Source: Ottelia alismoides (Eukaryota; Streptophyta; Magnoliopsida; Alismatales; Hydrocharitaceae). Taken from it: a DNA stretch of 64,000 nt. The stretch is from NCBI GenBank assembly GCA_037367405.1, contig JAZKJV010003121.1, positions 496,001 through 560,000 on the forward strand. The letters are read 5' to 3'. The notes below the pieces were generated by a model, which worked only from the letters and a program-made list of their open reading frames with translations, did no database searches and was not told where the DNA came from. The position numbers were made by a program, and so were the translations under genes. This document shows, piece after piece, positions 11,161 to 25,342 of the stretch. Each line of letters begins with the position of its first letter. The stretch's first letter is position 1.

Positions 11161-13254
11161 TCAGTGCTTTTTGTGTCACTATATATAACTCATTATTTAA
11201 CTTTTCTTATGTATATCAAAGTTTTTTTCGCCGCTATTTTGAACAATGTCAACGAATAGGTCATGAAAAATCAAGAATTAATGATATAATAATAATTTAG
11301 TTGTTGTTATTTAGATTAATTTAACTATTTTATTTATCAAATATAATTGTATATTGACTAATAGTTATGTATACCTATGATTTGTTTCGTTCCTACAACA
11401 TTCATAAATTCCAACTAAAGAATACAAATTATGAAATCACCTATGGGCAAAAGTCAATCAAATATTAACAAACATCATTTGGAAATATCATAGCATAAAA
11501 TGCCATCGATAAGTATCTTAAAATTGTAAGATGTCCTCAAAGAATCCAACTAATCATTTACCACAATAACTTGTAGATGGTCCACTCGATAAATCATGAA
11601 CCTGTAACGTTAGAGAAAAAATAATTAGCATAAATCATGTGAGTGTTTTCAAATCACTAGTTCATGGACACTAATATGAAGATATTTTCCATTAAAAGGA
11701 ACTTTATATGACAAGTTAAAGCACTAAGCATCTTGATTATTGTAGAATCTTACTTGAAATTTAGGATATAAAGAAGAACCATCTCCCAAGAATCGTAAAA
11801 AGTAGATCAACCCATCCTACAAAATTATAAAACCAGACAAGTTGTGAGTTTATTTTGAATTCAAAAAGCTATTATTGATCAATACAAAGAAGACTAATTA
11901 GTAGCATATCTTTGAATTCAATGAGTATTCGGCCTAAACAACAAACAATATGATCTAAAGCGCTTATATGCATCAATGACAACTACGAAAATTAACAACC
12001 TAAAGAAAACTTAACAATTACAATCTAAAGTAAATAAACTGTAATTTCTCAACAGGTACAGCTGAGAAATATTTAGTATAATTCTCAGTGGGAGAAAATA
12101 AATGTAAACCCTCTTATTTACTATTTTTGGATATAAAGAGAAGCAAGAGAAGAAGATAGGGAACCCTAATCTCTTAGAGAAGATACACGGTAAAAGGTAG
12201 AGGCTTTGAAGTTTGAGGACCTTAAAGAAGCCATTCTCCAAGGGATTTAGATAAGGTAAGCCCTCAATTTCAACATTAATTTCCTCATGCATAAGTTTAG
12301 AAGTTAAATCCTACCATTTACTGGCAAGAGAAGCAGGAAGACGGATCTTGAAGAACAAGTGTTCAACAAATCAAGCATTGCACATAAGTTAGAGTCCTTA
12401 AACTAGACACCTTGGACACCAAACTCTTGAGGGATCTCTTGATGCTCTTGTACTTGGATGTAAGTTTAAATCCCTTACTCTAATTGTTTTTAAATGATAT
12501 CGCATGAATTTAAGATAAATTAAATAATTTCAATTCTGTAGAGCATTTGAAGCGTGGAACTATGAAGTATGCATGCCCAATTATGAAATTCATGATTCTT
12601 TTGGATCAATTAATAGCATGCATGTTTGTATTGCATGATATCTTAATGATCTAGAGTTTACTTCATCTTCTATGCCTTTTTCCATTGTCTTTCAACTTAA
12701 GTTTGATATCTCATTCATATTTTCAATTATGGACCCACTATCTATAGTAGCAAATTGATTAGTCGGCTCATCCAAGCGATGAATTAGTTTATCCATTGAG
12801 ACCCCAACAAGCTCTATAATAATTAGTTGACTCATGCGAACGAGTCGATGATCACTGTAAGGTGGCACGGGTTTGAGGGAAGTGGACTTACGTACTTTCA
12901 AGTTGACTAGAAGCCTCATGAGTGAACTTGTGTTCTTTTACAATTCATATTCTAAGCCACTATTTTCCCTACAGACATCTTACATTCTTGTAAAATGGTT
13001 GAAGCCCTCCATGAATTTATACCATTTTAAGTTAGACTGATGAGTCGACTTATACTAGTTACATCTATCTACAATTGGTCTTTTTCTATTGGTATGGCTT
13101 GATTGGTCTTTGTAGAATAGGATGACTGACATGATAGAATAAAAAAGTCAAATATACTTACTTGAAAGCCAACTTATTAAGGGTGATCACAGTTTGACTC
13201 TAGCAAGTTCAAAAATCCAATGTCCTGTTTCAAAATTCTATTTAACAACAATAC
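11161..13254. other. CACTA internal sequence, no gene recognised
   Basis: AT-rich sequence between the CACTA left end and the TNPA remnant. Small minus-strand ORFs at 12011-12292 and 12692-12919 have no recognisable motif. It probably includes the 3' untranslated part of TNPA. Confidence 0.5.
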
Positions 13255-14420
13255 TTAAATTAAAATAACCATATCTATTGATAAGAATTTAACGAAGAAT
13301 GAAAATTTAGAACTTTGAGATCGTCTCATATAAGTTTCTTCATTGCCAAATGTCACAGTACATTTTCCTTCACAATCATTAACCCCTATTGTAGATGCAC
13401 TTGTGTTTGTTGACAACATTGAGATAAAAACTTGATTTTGCATTTTAAAATCGTTGGTTATCTCTTTCATGTCATTCATCTGTGATTTCAGCCCTTTATT
13501 TCTTCATTCTCAGCCATAGCCCTTCCTAAAGCATACCCTACATAATACCCAGAATTCCTTATTCCTAAGCCATAACCTTTAGGTAATCCCCACTTATGGC
13601 ATCCAAAAACTTCATCACATACTTTAGTTTCTATAGTATCACTGGAAGCTTCAGATTCACAAGAACGTTCTTCCACTAACCTTTTTGCCATCTCCTATAG
13701 AAAAACAATACTCATGACAATGATACTGTAATCATATAATATAGTTCATTTAAATTCTTACCACTTTCTCTTGAGAGATTCCATTGATGCATAAATATGA
13801 CCCTTCATTATCCTTCCTCTTTTTGACATGTGTGATTTCAAAAAATTCAATTTTTCTCGGATCTCATCCATTATCATTAGACTTCATATCAATAAGATAT
13901 GTCAAGAAGACAAATAACAAGGAAAATTAAGCTCAAATAATAGATTGTGAACTTACAAATTCCTTTTTCTTCCTAGCATAACTCTTGGAGCCTGTGGTAT
14001 GCAAAGTAAATTCATGCTCAAGCGAAACTTGTTTTGCTAGTTTCCCAACATTTGAACGTTTTTTGTTAAAAATAACTTAATTTTCACTATTTGAACATGC
14101 ACATAAAATCATATTTTTCTTACACAACTTGGATGAATAAATATTATCATACTCTTTTCAGAAAACCAATACTCCACCAAATTCTTTCATTGTGAAGTCG
14201 CAATGCATCGTGGAACACAGTTAGTGATCTGTTTAACGGAAAGAAAAGTTATATTAATATAATTGAGCTCTTGTAAAGATCATTTAAGATATAAAATAAA
14301 TTCATACTTCAATTTTTTTAGCTCTCTTTCAAGCGTATTTTCCAATGCATCATTCGTAACAAATTTTTTCTTTAGAGCATGCTTGAATTTTTTCCATTCT
14401 TGATCAAGAGAAGCAAATAT
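13255..14420 (-). pseudogene. TNPA-like transposase gene, downstream part (Transposase_24 type)
   Basis: Minus-strand blocks match the plant Ptta/En/Spm (Transposase_24) family. At about 14290-14400 a basic SLDQEWKKFKHALKKKF block is seen; around 13960-14100, HTTGSKSYARKKKEF, the family's HttGSkSFar motif; at 13488-13691, VFGCHKWGLPKGYGLG, then a polar tail that continues out of frame at 13255-13479 with MNDMKEI, probably coiled coil. Gaps between blocks look like introns. A frameshift lies between 13479 and 13488. The upstream part is at 26056-26622, on the far side of copia A. In En/Spm the TNPA product binds subterminal repeats and works with the TNP2/TNPD transposase. Confidence 0.65.
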
Positions 14421-14648
14421 CTAATTATCCACATAAACGTTTTTAAGAAATAAGAACTTTAGCTGCGCAGAAATTTAGAAGGTATAAATGAGATTACTAA
14501 CAAGTTTTAATATCAACCTACAAAGAAATTGAGTTCAATAGTACATTTTACATATTTGGATTAAAATCCCCTATCCATGTCAGATAACTGCATAACACTT
14601 TAACATTCTATACTCAATTAGATACATTCCATAGTAGACCTAACAAGA

Positions 14649-17181
14649 TGAATGATATGGTATTATCCTCAAGCGCATCACGGAAGCGTGAGCATCGTAT
14701 CGAATACGACGTAGAACGACTAGTCGGACTAGTTGTCCTATGCAGCAGAATTTAAAAAAAAATCATGCGATGAAACCACATGATCCAAGAATGATTCTCG
14801 GATCATTTCATCTAGAACCATAACAAGTATAAAGGAATACCTCTTGAAGCATGGTTGATCGAGTCTCTACGAAAAGAGACCTCATGTCTCAAGTCCGATC
14901 GTTGGAGAAGACGCTTGCGAGCTCGGGGATGAGTCGCGTGAACCTCACAATCCAACAAGTTGATCCAAGCACGGTGAACTCCTGATCTCGTCGTACGAGA
15001 TCAAACACCTTCTTCACGAGCGTAGCACTTCAAAAGAAGATGGAGAACCGAAGAACGTCGAAGCGGTGCCGCGGTGGTGAAGCAACGACGAAGTACTCCT
15101 TTAGGGTTTGGTGGACGACCATCAAGGAGAGGAGAGGAGAGGGTTGACGTGTACAATGAGAAAGAGAGAGATTTGCTTCCAAAGCATAACCCTAGAGAGC
15201 ATGGTATGCCTCTCTATTTATAGGGTTTTAGGATCCATGGATCTCAATCCATGGGATACATAAAATCAATGGATGAGATTGATTTATGTTCAATTCAATG
15301 GTCAAGATTGTTGTTGGCAAAAGCCAACAACTAATAAACTAATTTAGATCAAATATATTTGATAAATCAAATACCATTCAATCCTAAATTAAATCATACA
15401 AATAAGGAGTTTAACCTGCATGGAGATTGCATCTCCCATGGATCATGTTGGACTACCACCAATTTCCATATTGGTCATGGTGGCCATCCACTTGATTCCA
15501 AGTGGGAGCAATCTCATGAAATCTCATGAGATTGGATATCTCCATGCAAATCTCCATTAGTTAATCCATCGACTTTTGTTGTGATTTATTCTTCAAAAAT
15601 AGTTCATAATTAATTTTGAGAATACCGCAATCTTGCCATTGGAAATTTGTGAATGACATTCACAACCCAAAACAAAATATAACTTACATTTTGAATTAAT
15701 TACACAATGGGTATCCAATACACATCAATAATTAATTAACAAATATAAATTATAATTATCTCTCTCCAATACATTATAAATCACATTTATAATATATTTT
15801 AAATAATTGGATATTGCTATCCACATTATTCTTATCCTCAATAATTAAATCACATTTAATTATATTGGATAATTTCCACAAACATCAAGATAATTAAATC
15901 ACATTTAATTATCAGTTTCTTAATGCTTAGATATAATTCAACTATAGAATTATCCTTGAACACTTTCAAGAATAATGCGATTTCTCCGCAGATACTTGGA
16001 GATAAGGACAGGGAGATTGTATTGTTCCACGTATAGTGACTTGGATATTGAGATCACATCTCAAATCCAGATCTCGTGGACCTCCCACAGATGCTTGATT
16101 AAATCAAGACCGTAGACCTAATCTTCTCATTCCATCTGAATCTCATTCAGATCAATGTCCAATACATGGACTAAGATTAGATCACAAATCTACTAAGAGG
16201 AGTCACTAAAATCCAAACCTGTTTCATCACTCCCTCGGAATGGAAGCGTCATGGTTACACAACCGTTTATGATTACATCACATCAGGTATTCCCAACACT
16301 TGTACATCCTGTATACTGGAAGACCTATGATTATTCTGAAGATATGGATCACTTTTACACTGTCATCTTCAGGGTTTGATCATTAAGTTTCTCAATCTTG
16401 GTCATTGGGAATTGGTATAGATCATATGCTTTCCCAAAGCATATATCTTATCTTCAAATTCATGGCATGCATCCAAAGCATGACGACCATGCATGGAATT
16501 TGATCAGTCCCAATACCTTATGAGTGAGCTCATGTCTCCCAGTTCACAAGTGAACCTGTATGATCTCTTCGAGAGATCGTATTACTCATATGTCCTTACA
16601 TGCACACCAGCTCGCCGGTGTATAGACCTTGGTTAGGTCATCAACCTATTGGTCTGCCAAATGTAGACACTCAGACATATAGCAACACATCTGTCTCTGG
16701 TCAAAGTATGCATGCCTATGATGTGATAGTATTCAACACAGGTCTTTGGTTATCTCGATCTCGTTAAGTCTACCCATTGACTCAACTAACCTGACACCTC
16801 TGAATCACTATTCCCATGCAGAGGTCCTGCATCAAGAGATCGGTCAGATATCAGCCATATGAGAAAGGATTGTCATCTCCTACTCAGACTGGAGATCATC
16901 ACTTAACAATCATTTGATGATGCTTGATGAGTCCTCTATCTAACTCCTTAGATATTCATCCAAGCATCAACCTCTATGATTCAATCAATGAATCAACAGC
17001 TGTATGATTATCAAGTTAGCGATGATACATAACCCTTATTGTACAGAGGGACCTTATAGTGCATTCATTCATTCAATCTCAGAAAGGAGTGAAAAAATAA
17101 TCAATAACTTTTGTTGATAAATCATTTATGACAATAACATTTATTGTAGGAATGGTTCGCCTCGGGCTCACATTGCTAACA
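14649..17181 (-). repeat. 3' LTR of copia A
   Basis: Bounded by TGAATGATATGG on the plus strand and by CTAACA at 17176-17181, beside the polypurine tract. It has the same length as the 5' LTR at 22810-25342. A TATA-like CTATAAATAG (reverse strand of 15214-15223) marks the expected promoter. Confidence 0.9.
15214..15223 (-). promoter_or_regulatory. TATA box in the copia A 3' LTR
   Basis: The reverse strand reads CTATAAATAG followed by AGAGGCATACCATG. The same box is at 23372-23381 in the other LTR and at 49253-49262 and 57408-57417 in copia B, so it is conserved in four LTRs. Confidence 0.7.
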
Positions 17182-17195
17182 ATCTCCCACTAGCC
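17182..17195 (-). promoter_or_regulatory. Polypurine tract of copia A
   Basis: The reverse strand reads GGCTAGTGGGAGAT immediately before the LTR start TGTTAG. The same tract occurs at the equivalent place in copia B (55481-55494). Confidence 0.8.
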
Positions 17196-18810
17196 TCAGG
17201 ACCATTCAGGAACAATCCTCAAACCCATACTCATTATATGCTGGTCAAAAACCTTCTGTGTTAGAGGTTTGGTAAGAGGATCAACAACGTTGTCGACAGA
17301 GGCCACCTTGGTGATGATGATGTCACCACACTTTTGAATCTCCCAAATGATGTGGTATTTCCTTTCCACGTGCTTGCTCTTCTGATGCCAGCTGGGTTCC
17401 TTTGCCTGGGAAATGGCTCCCGTGTTATCGCAGAGTAACGGGATGGGAGTATCAGAGGAAACTACGCCAAGCTCCAGGATGAACTTGCGCAACCACACCG
17501 CCTCCTTTGCAGCATTCGATGCGGCAATGTACTCAGCTTCTATTGTTGAATCTGTCGTAGTGTCCTGCTTCTTGCTTCTCCAGCTCACAGCACCACCGTT
17601 CAATAGGAATACAAACCCTGATATCGACTTTCGATCATCAATATCCGATTGGAAGTCAGAATCTGTATATCCCGGGACTTGCCATAGACCAAGATGTAAT
17701 CTTGTGTCCATCTCAGATATTTGAATATGTTCTTTACTGCATTCCGGTTTTGTTCTCCATAGCAGGATTGGTAACGACTTACCACTCCCACTGCTTGGCA
17801 GATATCTGGCCTACTACACATCATGGCATACATTAAGATTCCTACAGCTGATGCATAGGGGCATCCAACCATGGCTTTTTTTCCTCAACAGTTTGAGGAG
17901 CCATCCCTTTAGACAGGTGGATACCATGTCTTAAGGGGAGGAAACCTTTCTTGGAACTATCCATACGAAATCGTTCAAGAATCTTCTTAATGTACCCATG
18001 TTGTGATAATCCCAATATCCTCTTTTCTCGGTTCCTGAACAATTTCAGGCCTAAGATGTAAGAGGCTTCTCCAAGATCTTTCATCTCAAAGATATGGGAT
18101 AGCCAAATTTTCACACTAGTCATCATCCATGTATCATTTCCAATGATAAGGATGTCATCTACGTAAAGCACGATGAGCACAATGGCGCTCCCACTAAGCT
18201 TCTTGTACACACAAGGTTCATCAGGATTCTGCACAAAATCATAACTCTTTATGGTTTCGTCAAATCTGATGTTCCAACTACGAGAAGCTTGCTTGAGCCC
18301 ATAGATGGATTTCTTCAGCTTGCATACTTTGCCATCCTCTGTAATGAAGCCCTGAGGATGCTCCATATAGATATCCTCCTCGAGGTATCCATTGAGGAAA
18401 GCCATCATGACGTCCATCTACCAGATGTTGTAGTCAAGGTATGCAGCTATAGGTAGCAGTGTCCTGATGGTATTAAGCATAGCCACAGGAGAGAATGTCT
18501 TATCATAATCGATGCCTTCTCTCTGTGTGTAGCTCTTGGCTACGAGACGTGCCTTGAAAGTCTCTACTTTCCCATCAGGTCACCTCTTTCTCTTGAAGAT
18601 CCATTTACACCCAATGGGTTTTACCCCTTTAGGTGGATCCTCCAGGGTCCATATACCATTCTTATGCATGGAGTCAATTTCTAACTTCATTGCTAGCATC
18701 CATCTATCCATGTCATGATCCGCGAGTGCTTCATCAAATGAAGTAGGATCATTGTCAGTCTCACTTGACACATGGAATCCATATCTTTCAGGTGGTGCAA
18801 CCACCCTCAA
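17196..18810 (-). pseudogene. Copia A reverse transcriptase and RNase H remnant
   Basis: Reading down the minus strand: the start of the RT domain (18580-18810, GCKWIFKRKR, ending in TGA), a gap to 18418, the RT core (17842-18417) with AFLNGYLEEDIY, YGLKQASRSW and the catalytic YVDDILIIGN, then a frameshift into 17600-17872 (RPDICQAVGVVSRYQS) and 17196-17711 (RNase H, with DSDFQSDIDDRKS, STIEAEYIAAS and the LLCDNTGA block). Just before the RT core, a TAG replaces the Gln of copia B's IWQMD. Several breaks make it non-functional. The end at 17196 (VPEW plus stop) matches copia B. Confidence 0.85.
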
Positions 18811-18921
18811 ACTCCTTCGAAGAGGTATGGGTGTTTCATCTTTATTTATCTCTTCAGTTTCTGGTCTAGGAAGCTCAGAATCCTCAGGGGATTCAATGAT
18901 TTCCTCTACTTCATTTTTGTC

Positions 18922-20192
18922 TTAACCTTTAAGGAAATCATCCTCCAGAAATTTCACATCTCTAGAGACAAAAATCTTTTGGGTCTCAGGGTCATAAAGC
19001 TGGTATCCAGTATCATCTTTAATATACCCAATGAAGTAACACTCACGAGTGCGAGATTCTAGCTTACTTGCGTCCACGTTTTTAGCATGAACCAAGCAAC
19101 CCCAAACCCTCAAGTGATTAACACTAGGTTTGGTTCCATACCAGAGCTCATGAGGAGTCTTAGGCATAGATTTGCTAAGAATCTTATTCAGGATAAATAT
19201 TGCAGTCTCTAATGCATATCCCCAGAAACTAAGAGGTAAATGTGCTTTGTTCATCATTGAACGGACCATATCCATGATGACCCTGTTGCATCTTTCAGCA
19301 ACACCATTAAGTTGGGGAGTTCCAGGAGGAGTGAGATTGGAGACAATTCCATTCTCTTTAAGATATTCCTTGAATTCATCTGAGAGGTACTCGCCATCTT
19401 GATTAGATCAAATCCGTTTAATCTTCCTATCGATTTGGTTCTCAACCAAAGCCTTGAATTCTTTGAACTTTTCAAAGATTTCGGATTTATGACGTAGTAG
19501 GAAGATAAACCTGTATCGCGAATCATCAATAAACGTCAAGTAATATCGATATCCATTACGAGTCGCGGTACTGAAGGGACCACATACATCGGTATGTATT
19601 AGGTCAATAATACCTTCGCATCTTGTAACCTTGTTACGGAAAGGCATCCTAGTCATTTTACCTCGAATACAATGTTCACAGGTAGGTAAAGATTGAACCT
19701 TTAGAAAATCTAAAGGTCCATCTTTTATCAATCTGTTGATCCTATCAACAGACAAATGACCAAACCTTTGATGCCAAATCATATTCAAATGATTTTTATT
19801 CTCCTTGGATCTTTTAGGGTTTTTATTAGTGGTTGTAACATTCATGACATGCTCATCAATGCACAATTCATAGAGTCCACCAGAAGTCAAAATACCATCC
19901 GCAATATATTTATCATAATGATTTATGACTAATTTATTACAGAAAAGGAATGAATATCCATTTCTAACAAGCTTAGATATAGATATTAAATTCCTTCTGA
20001 CTTCAGGTACATAAAGACACTCTTTAAGTACTAAGACTCTACCACTAGATAATGATAGTCGAGAGGTCCCGATGGCGACTGCTGCAACACTTACATCAGA
20101 TCCCATCTGGATGACTATCTAATTTCCTGAAACAAATGCAACAAATTGCATACATGAACAGAAGCACCAGAATCTACGACCCAACTTCCTTC
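18922..20192 (-). pseudogene. Copia A protease-integrase remnant
   Basis: From 20192 downward the frame breaks just after the protease start. 19408-20106 carries the integrase zinc-binding region (IWHQRFGHLS and CEHCIRGKM) and the first catalytic Asp (IHTDVCGPF), followed by TFIDDSRYRF. A CGA to TGA change near 19409 ends that frame; the C-terminal integrase resumes at 18922-19275 (FWGYALETAI, the GTKPSVNHLRVWGC motif). Its stop at 18922-18924 is a CAA to TAA change relative to copia B. The DD35E core is therefore interrupted. Confidence 0.8.
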
Positions 20193-21074
20193 TCATCCAA
20201 CGAGAAAACTAGTTTCAATGATGAAAGTAGATTTTATACCTGGTGGGGCTTTACCTTTGTCGACTGACTTCAGGTATCCCGGGCAGTTACGTCTCCAGTG
20301 CCCTGGCTTCTTGCAGAGGTGATAGACGTCGGTTTTCTTTGACGCCATCAGTGTGAATGCATTGGAAGATGAGCCAACGCCTTGACTCTTCTTCTTTCTC
20401 TTCTGGGCCGGGCCCTTCCGAGAACCTTGCTTCCGACAGCGCTCCCCTCTGACCTGTGCAACCACTGCACTGCCAATGGGACCATCTTTCTTCATTACGT
20501 TTTCTACATACTTTAATGCAGCAAGAAGTCCAGCATTTGTCAAATCTAACTTGTTCATGTGGAATGAAACCACAAAATTATTGAAAGACTTGGGCAAAGA
20601 CAGCAGAATGAAATCAATTTGCATCTCTGCATCCATATTTGCCCCGAGAGTCTCCACCTGAGACAAGTACCCAAATATTTTGAGTACATGTTCTCGAATC
20701 GAAGTTCCGTCCTGCATCTTGCCATGAACGAGTTCTTTCATAATGTTGCAACGCTGGGTGCGGTTAATGTCACCAAACATATCTTTCAGATTCTGCATTA
20801 TTTCTTGGCATGTGCTCATCTCCACATGTTGATTCTGAAGAACATTGGAGAGAGAACCCAGGATATAGCATCTAGCCAAGATATGATCCTCATCATACTT
20901 GTCATTGTATTGCTTTTCTACCTTCAATTTAGGACTTTCATGCTTGTCTTCTGTGAGCACATAACTTATGCACTCAACCGAGAGAATAAGCTCCAAATTA
21001 TGGATCCAATCCGAGTAATTTGGACCGATCAACTAATTGACCTCCAGAAGCCTGCTTAGTGGATTCATGGACTT
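20193..21074 (-). pseudogene. Copia A gag remnant
   Basis: The UBN2-type gag core is readable (GPNYSDWIHNLELIL, ARCYILGSLSNVLQ), followed by a basic stretch and a CCHC-like knuckle near 20290-20340 in which the first Cys is changed (VYHLCKKPGHWRRNC; copia B has VCHHCKKPGHW). The original start codon reads ATA instead of ATG, and a TAG lies about 13 codons in, before LIGPNYS. Gag forms the particle that encloses the element RNA; this copy is dead. Confidence 0.82.
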
Positions 21075-22809
21075 TATTTTTTGAAATTAAGAATGCACTA
21101 TATAAGAACATATAATCATATATTCATATTATGATATTTGATTAGGGAATTTTAAATCAAATTGTTCTTGCTCTGTCAACCTTGAAAGTTTATTCCCTTA
21201 ATCACATTCAAAGTAAGAGATATACTTACCGCTATATCTCAAGTAAGAACTGGGATGTCCTCCTTATCTTTGTCATATCCCAATAATATGAGAACCTATG
21301 ACTCCAATAAAGAGAAGCGGGAACACATTCCGCCTTGCAAGTCCAACTTGCATTTCCCAATTCGGTCTTTAATACCAGGGCCCACCACTCCTAAGGTGAT
21401 GTTGACATGTCATTAATTGAACCAACCGTCAACAAGAATACAACTCGCTATGCGCAATCCAATATCGTCCCAATAATATGAGGACCCGATATTGGGATCA
21501 CTACGCATACGTCCTTACTCTTTAGAGAAGCGACGAGCATGATCCAAATGGATCATATGCAAGAGCTGTCACTTCAGACACACGTCTCCTACATACAATA
21601 TCTGGCGACAGAACCCTTCGCCTTGATGGGAGACCATGGATGTCACTTATGTGATCCTCCACCTCATATTCAAATTTTAATTAAATATTATGAATCATAT
21701 TCATATATTTAATTCTTCCAAGGGAAATACACACCTATTCATAATAGAGTATTTTTAATTGGATATAATATTCAATCATATTAAATTAATTATGAATCCA
21801 ATTCAATCAACAAACTTGATTATTTTTACTTGAATATATATATGGTATTATCTCAAATTACGTATTAATTCAAATTTTAATAATTAGAAAATACATCTTG
21901 ATTTCTCCGGTATTATTGAGTCCCTACCCGCTGTCATGGCCAGTACCGACGAAAGTGGGACGGACCGCAACCGGTGCAACCCGCTACCTCAATGCTTCCG
22001 ACTAGACACCATATCCACCTCAGGAAAGGATAATGCCAAATAGATCAATTTGTACTTGATATGATCATCGGTTATTCAAACGAAATTATATTATATAGTA
22101 ATAATCAAAATATTTTTTATTATAAGGAAATTTGCTTCACAAATCCCCAATCACATTCAAGCAAGGAGTTTGATGATTGTGTTTCCAATTATGATCTAGA
22201 TCAATTCTAATTAATTTATTGGTTGAGGCCATGTCAATAAAGTAAATGATCATCATCAAATATTTCTCTAATATTTTCCATAATTATTTCATGAAATTAA
22301 CAAATAATTTTACTAATTGACAATCACATGGTTCTTGATTAGGACTGTAATTTCAGCAGTGACCCTACTTACTAAAATTAGCATATCTCAATCAATTTAA
22401 ATCTAAATTAGACAAAATCAATTTTTAAGGACTGTTAATTTGATTTAGGACAGAACCTAAGTGATAATTCACGCATTTAGAGGCGGATCAAAACATTAAT
22501 TAACTCATTAATCATGTTGAGATTCACAGTTCCCGCAACAGTGAATATATGTTCGTTAAAACAACCATATCTTAAGCAAAAGGAATCCAAATTACATAAA
22601 CTCAGATACTATGATTTCCTTATTTAATGGAAAACAAAATACAATTGATTAATTCGTGTTTAAACATTTTAAATAGGGCCGAATTCATTCACTAAACAGA
22701 CTTGCGAAAATCAAATGCGACAAAAAAGTTTCGCACCCTTAACGAACCCAAGTCATCCTAGGTTTACGGATCATATCCCAAACCTTCGACCTAAGGCATT
22801 TATATAACT
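21075..22809 (-). other. Copia A 5' leader, noncoding
   Basis: About 1.7 kb between gag and the 5' LTR, alignable with the copia B leader (49846-51560) and with no ORF of note. A 9-bp inverted pair CCAATATCG/CGATATTGG near 21460-21496 is kept in both copies, as is a GC-rich block at about 21910-22010. The primer-binding site next to the LTR (about 22795-22808) is altered compared with copia B's TGGTATCATAGC. Confidence 0.6.
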
Positions 22810-25342
22810 TGAAGGATATAGTATTATCCTCAAGCGCATCATGGAAGCGTGAGCGTCGTATCGAAGACGACGTAGAACGACTAGTCGGACTAGTTGTTCT
22901 ATGCAGCGGAATTTAAAAATTTTTCATGCGATGAAACCACTTGATCCAAGAACGATTCTCGGATCATTTCATCTAGAACCATAACAAGTATAAAGGAATA
23001 CATCTTGAAGCGTTGTTGATCGAGTCTCTACGAAAAGAGACCTCCTGTCTCAAGTCCGATCGTTTGAGAAGACGCTTGCGAGCGCGGGGATGAGTCGCGT
23101 AAACCTTGCAATCCAACAAGTTGATCCAAGCACGGTGAACTCCTGATCTCTTCGTACGAGATCAAACACCTTCTTCATGAGCATATCACTCCAAAGAAGA
23201 TGGAGAACCGAATAACGTAGAAGCGGCATCGCGGTGGCGAAGAAACGACAAAGTACTCCTCTAGGGTTTGGTGGACGACCACCAAGGAGAGGAGAGGAGA
23301 GGGTTGACGTGTAGAATGAGAGAGAGATATGTACTTCCAAAGCATAACCCTAGAGAGCATGGTATGCCTCTCTATTTATAGGGTTTTGGGATCCATGGAT
23401 CTCAATCCATGGGATACATAAAATCAATGGATGAGATTGATTTATGTTAAATCCAATGGTCAAGATTGTTGTTGGAAAAAACCAACAACTAATAATCTAA
23501 TTTAGATCAAATATATTTGATAAATCAAATACCATTCAATCCTAAATTAAATCATATAAATAATGAGATTAACCAACATGGAGATTGCATCTCCCATGGA
23601 TCATGGTGAACGGCCACCAATTTCTATATTGGTCATGGTGGTCGTCCACTTGATTCCAAGTGGGAGCAATCGCATAAAATCTCATGAGATTGCATATCTC
23701 CATGGAAATCTCTATTATTTAATCCATCAACTTTTGTTGTGATTTATTCTTCAAAAATAATTTATAATTAATTTTGAGAATATTGCAATCTTGCCATTGG
23801 AAATTTGTGAATCACATTCACAATCCAAAACAAAATATAACTTACATTTTCAATTAATTACACAATGTGTATCCAATACACATCAATAATTAATTAACAA
23901 ATATAAATTATAATTAGCTCTCTCGAATACATTATAAATCACGTTTATAATATATTATAAATAATTGGATATTTCTATCCACATTATTCTTATCCTCAAT
24001 AATTAAATTACATTTAATTATATTGGATAATTTCCACAAACATCAAGATAATTAAATCACATTAATTGTCAATTTCTCAATGCTTAGATATAATTCAACT
24101 ATGGAATTATCCTTGAACACTTTCAAGAATAATGCGATTTCTCCGCAGATACTTGGAGATAAGGACATGGCGATTGTATTGTTCCACGTATAGTGACTTG
24201 GATATTGAGATCACATCTCAAATCCAGATCTCATGGACCTCCCATAGATGCTTGATTAAATCAAGACCTTAGACCTAATCTTCTCATTGCATCTGAATCT
24301 CATTCAGATCAATGTCCAATATATGGACTAAGATTAGATCACTTCTCTACTGAGAGGAGTCACTAAAATCCAAACCTGTTTCATTACTCCCTCGGAATGG
24401 AAGCGTCATGGTTATACAATCGTTTATGATCACATCACCCTCGGGTATTCCCAACACATGTACATCCTGCATACTGGAAGACCTATGAACATTCCGAAGA
24501 TATAGATCACTTTTACACTGTCATCTTCAAGGTTTGATCATTAAGTTTCTCAATATTAGTCATTGGGAATTGGTATAGATCATATGCTTTCCCAAAGCAT
24601 ATATCTTGTCTTCAAATTCATGTCATGCTTCCAAAGTATGAGGACCATGCATGGAATTTGATCAGTCCCAATACCTCATGAGTGAATTCATGTCTCCCGC
24701 TTCGCAAGTGAACTTGTATGATCCCTTTGAGAGATCGTATTACTCATATGTCCTTACATGCACACCGGCTTGTCGGTGTATAGACCTTGGTTAGGTCATT
24801 AACCTATTGGTCTGCCAAATGTACACACTCAAACATATAGCAACACATCTGTATCTGGTCAGAGGATGCAATCCTATGTTGTGATAGTATTCAACACAGG
24901 TCTTTGGTTATCTCAATCTCGTTAAGTCAACCCATTGACTCAACTAACCTGACACCTCTGAATCACTATTCACATGTAGAGGACCTGCATCAAGAGGTCG
25001 GTCAGATATCAGCCATATGAGAAAAGATTGCCATCTCCTACTCAGACTGGAGATCATCACTTAACAATCATTTGATGATGCTTGATGAGTCCTCTATCTA
25101 ACTCCTTAGATATTCATCCAAGCATCAGCCTCTATGATTCAATCTATGAGTCAACAACTGTATGATTATCAAGTTGGCCATGGTACATAACCCTTATTGT
25201 AGAGAGAGACCTTATAGTGCATTCATTCATTCAATCTCAAAAAGAAGGAGTGAAAAAATAATCAATAACTTTTATTGATAAATCATTTATTACAATAACA
25301 TTCATTTTAGGAATAGTTCGCCTCGGGCTCACATTGCTAACA
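22810..25342 (-). repeat. 5' LTR of copia A
   Basis: Plus-strand start TGAAGGATATAG, end CTAACA, followed by target duplication CAAGA. Same length as its partner but with many scattered substitutions. The TATA box is at 23372-23381 (reverse strand). A short minus-strand ORF at 23050-23340 in the LTR is not conserved and I do not call it. Confidence 0.9.

Larger units (their letters stand above)
14649..25342 (-). mobile_element. Copia A: Ty1/copia retrotransposon, complete structure, dead coding region
   Basis: Two LTRs of equal length (2533 bp: 14649-17181 and 22810-25342) flank a minus-strand gag-pol remnant. The 5-bp duplication CAAGA is present at 14644-14648 and 25343-25347. The reverse-strand LTR begins TGTTAGCAATGTGAGCC, as in copia B, so both belong to one family. 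The domain order gag, protease, integrase, RT, RNase H is that of Ty1/copia; resemblance to Tork/Angela-type proteins is tentative. It lies inside the CACTA and splits the TNPA gene. The LTRs differ at many sites, so it is clearly older than element C. Confidence 0.92.
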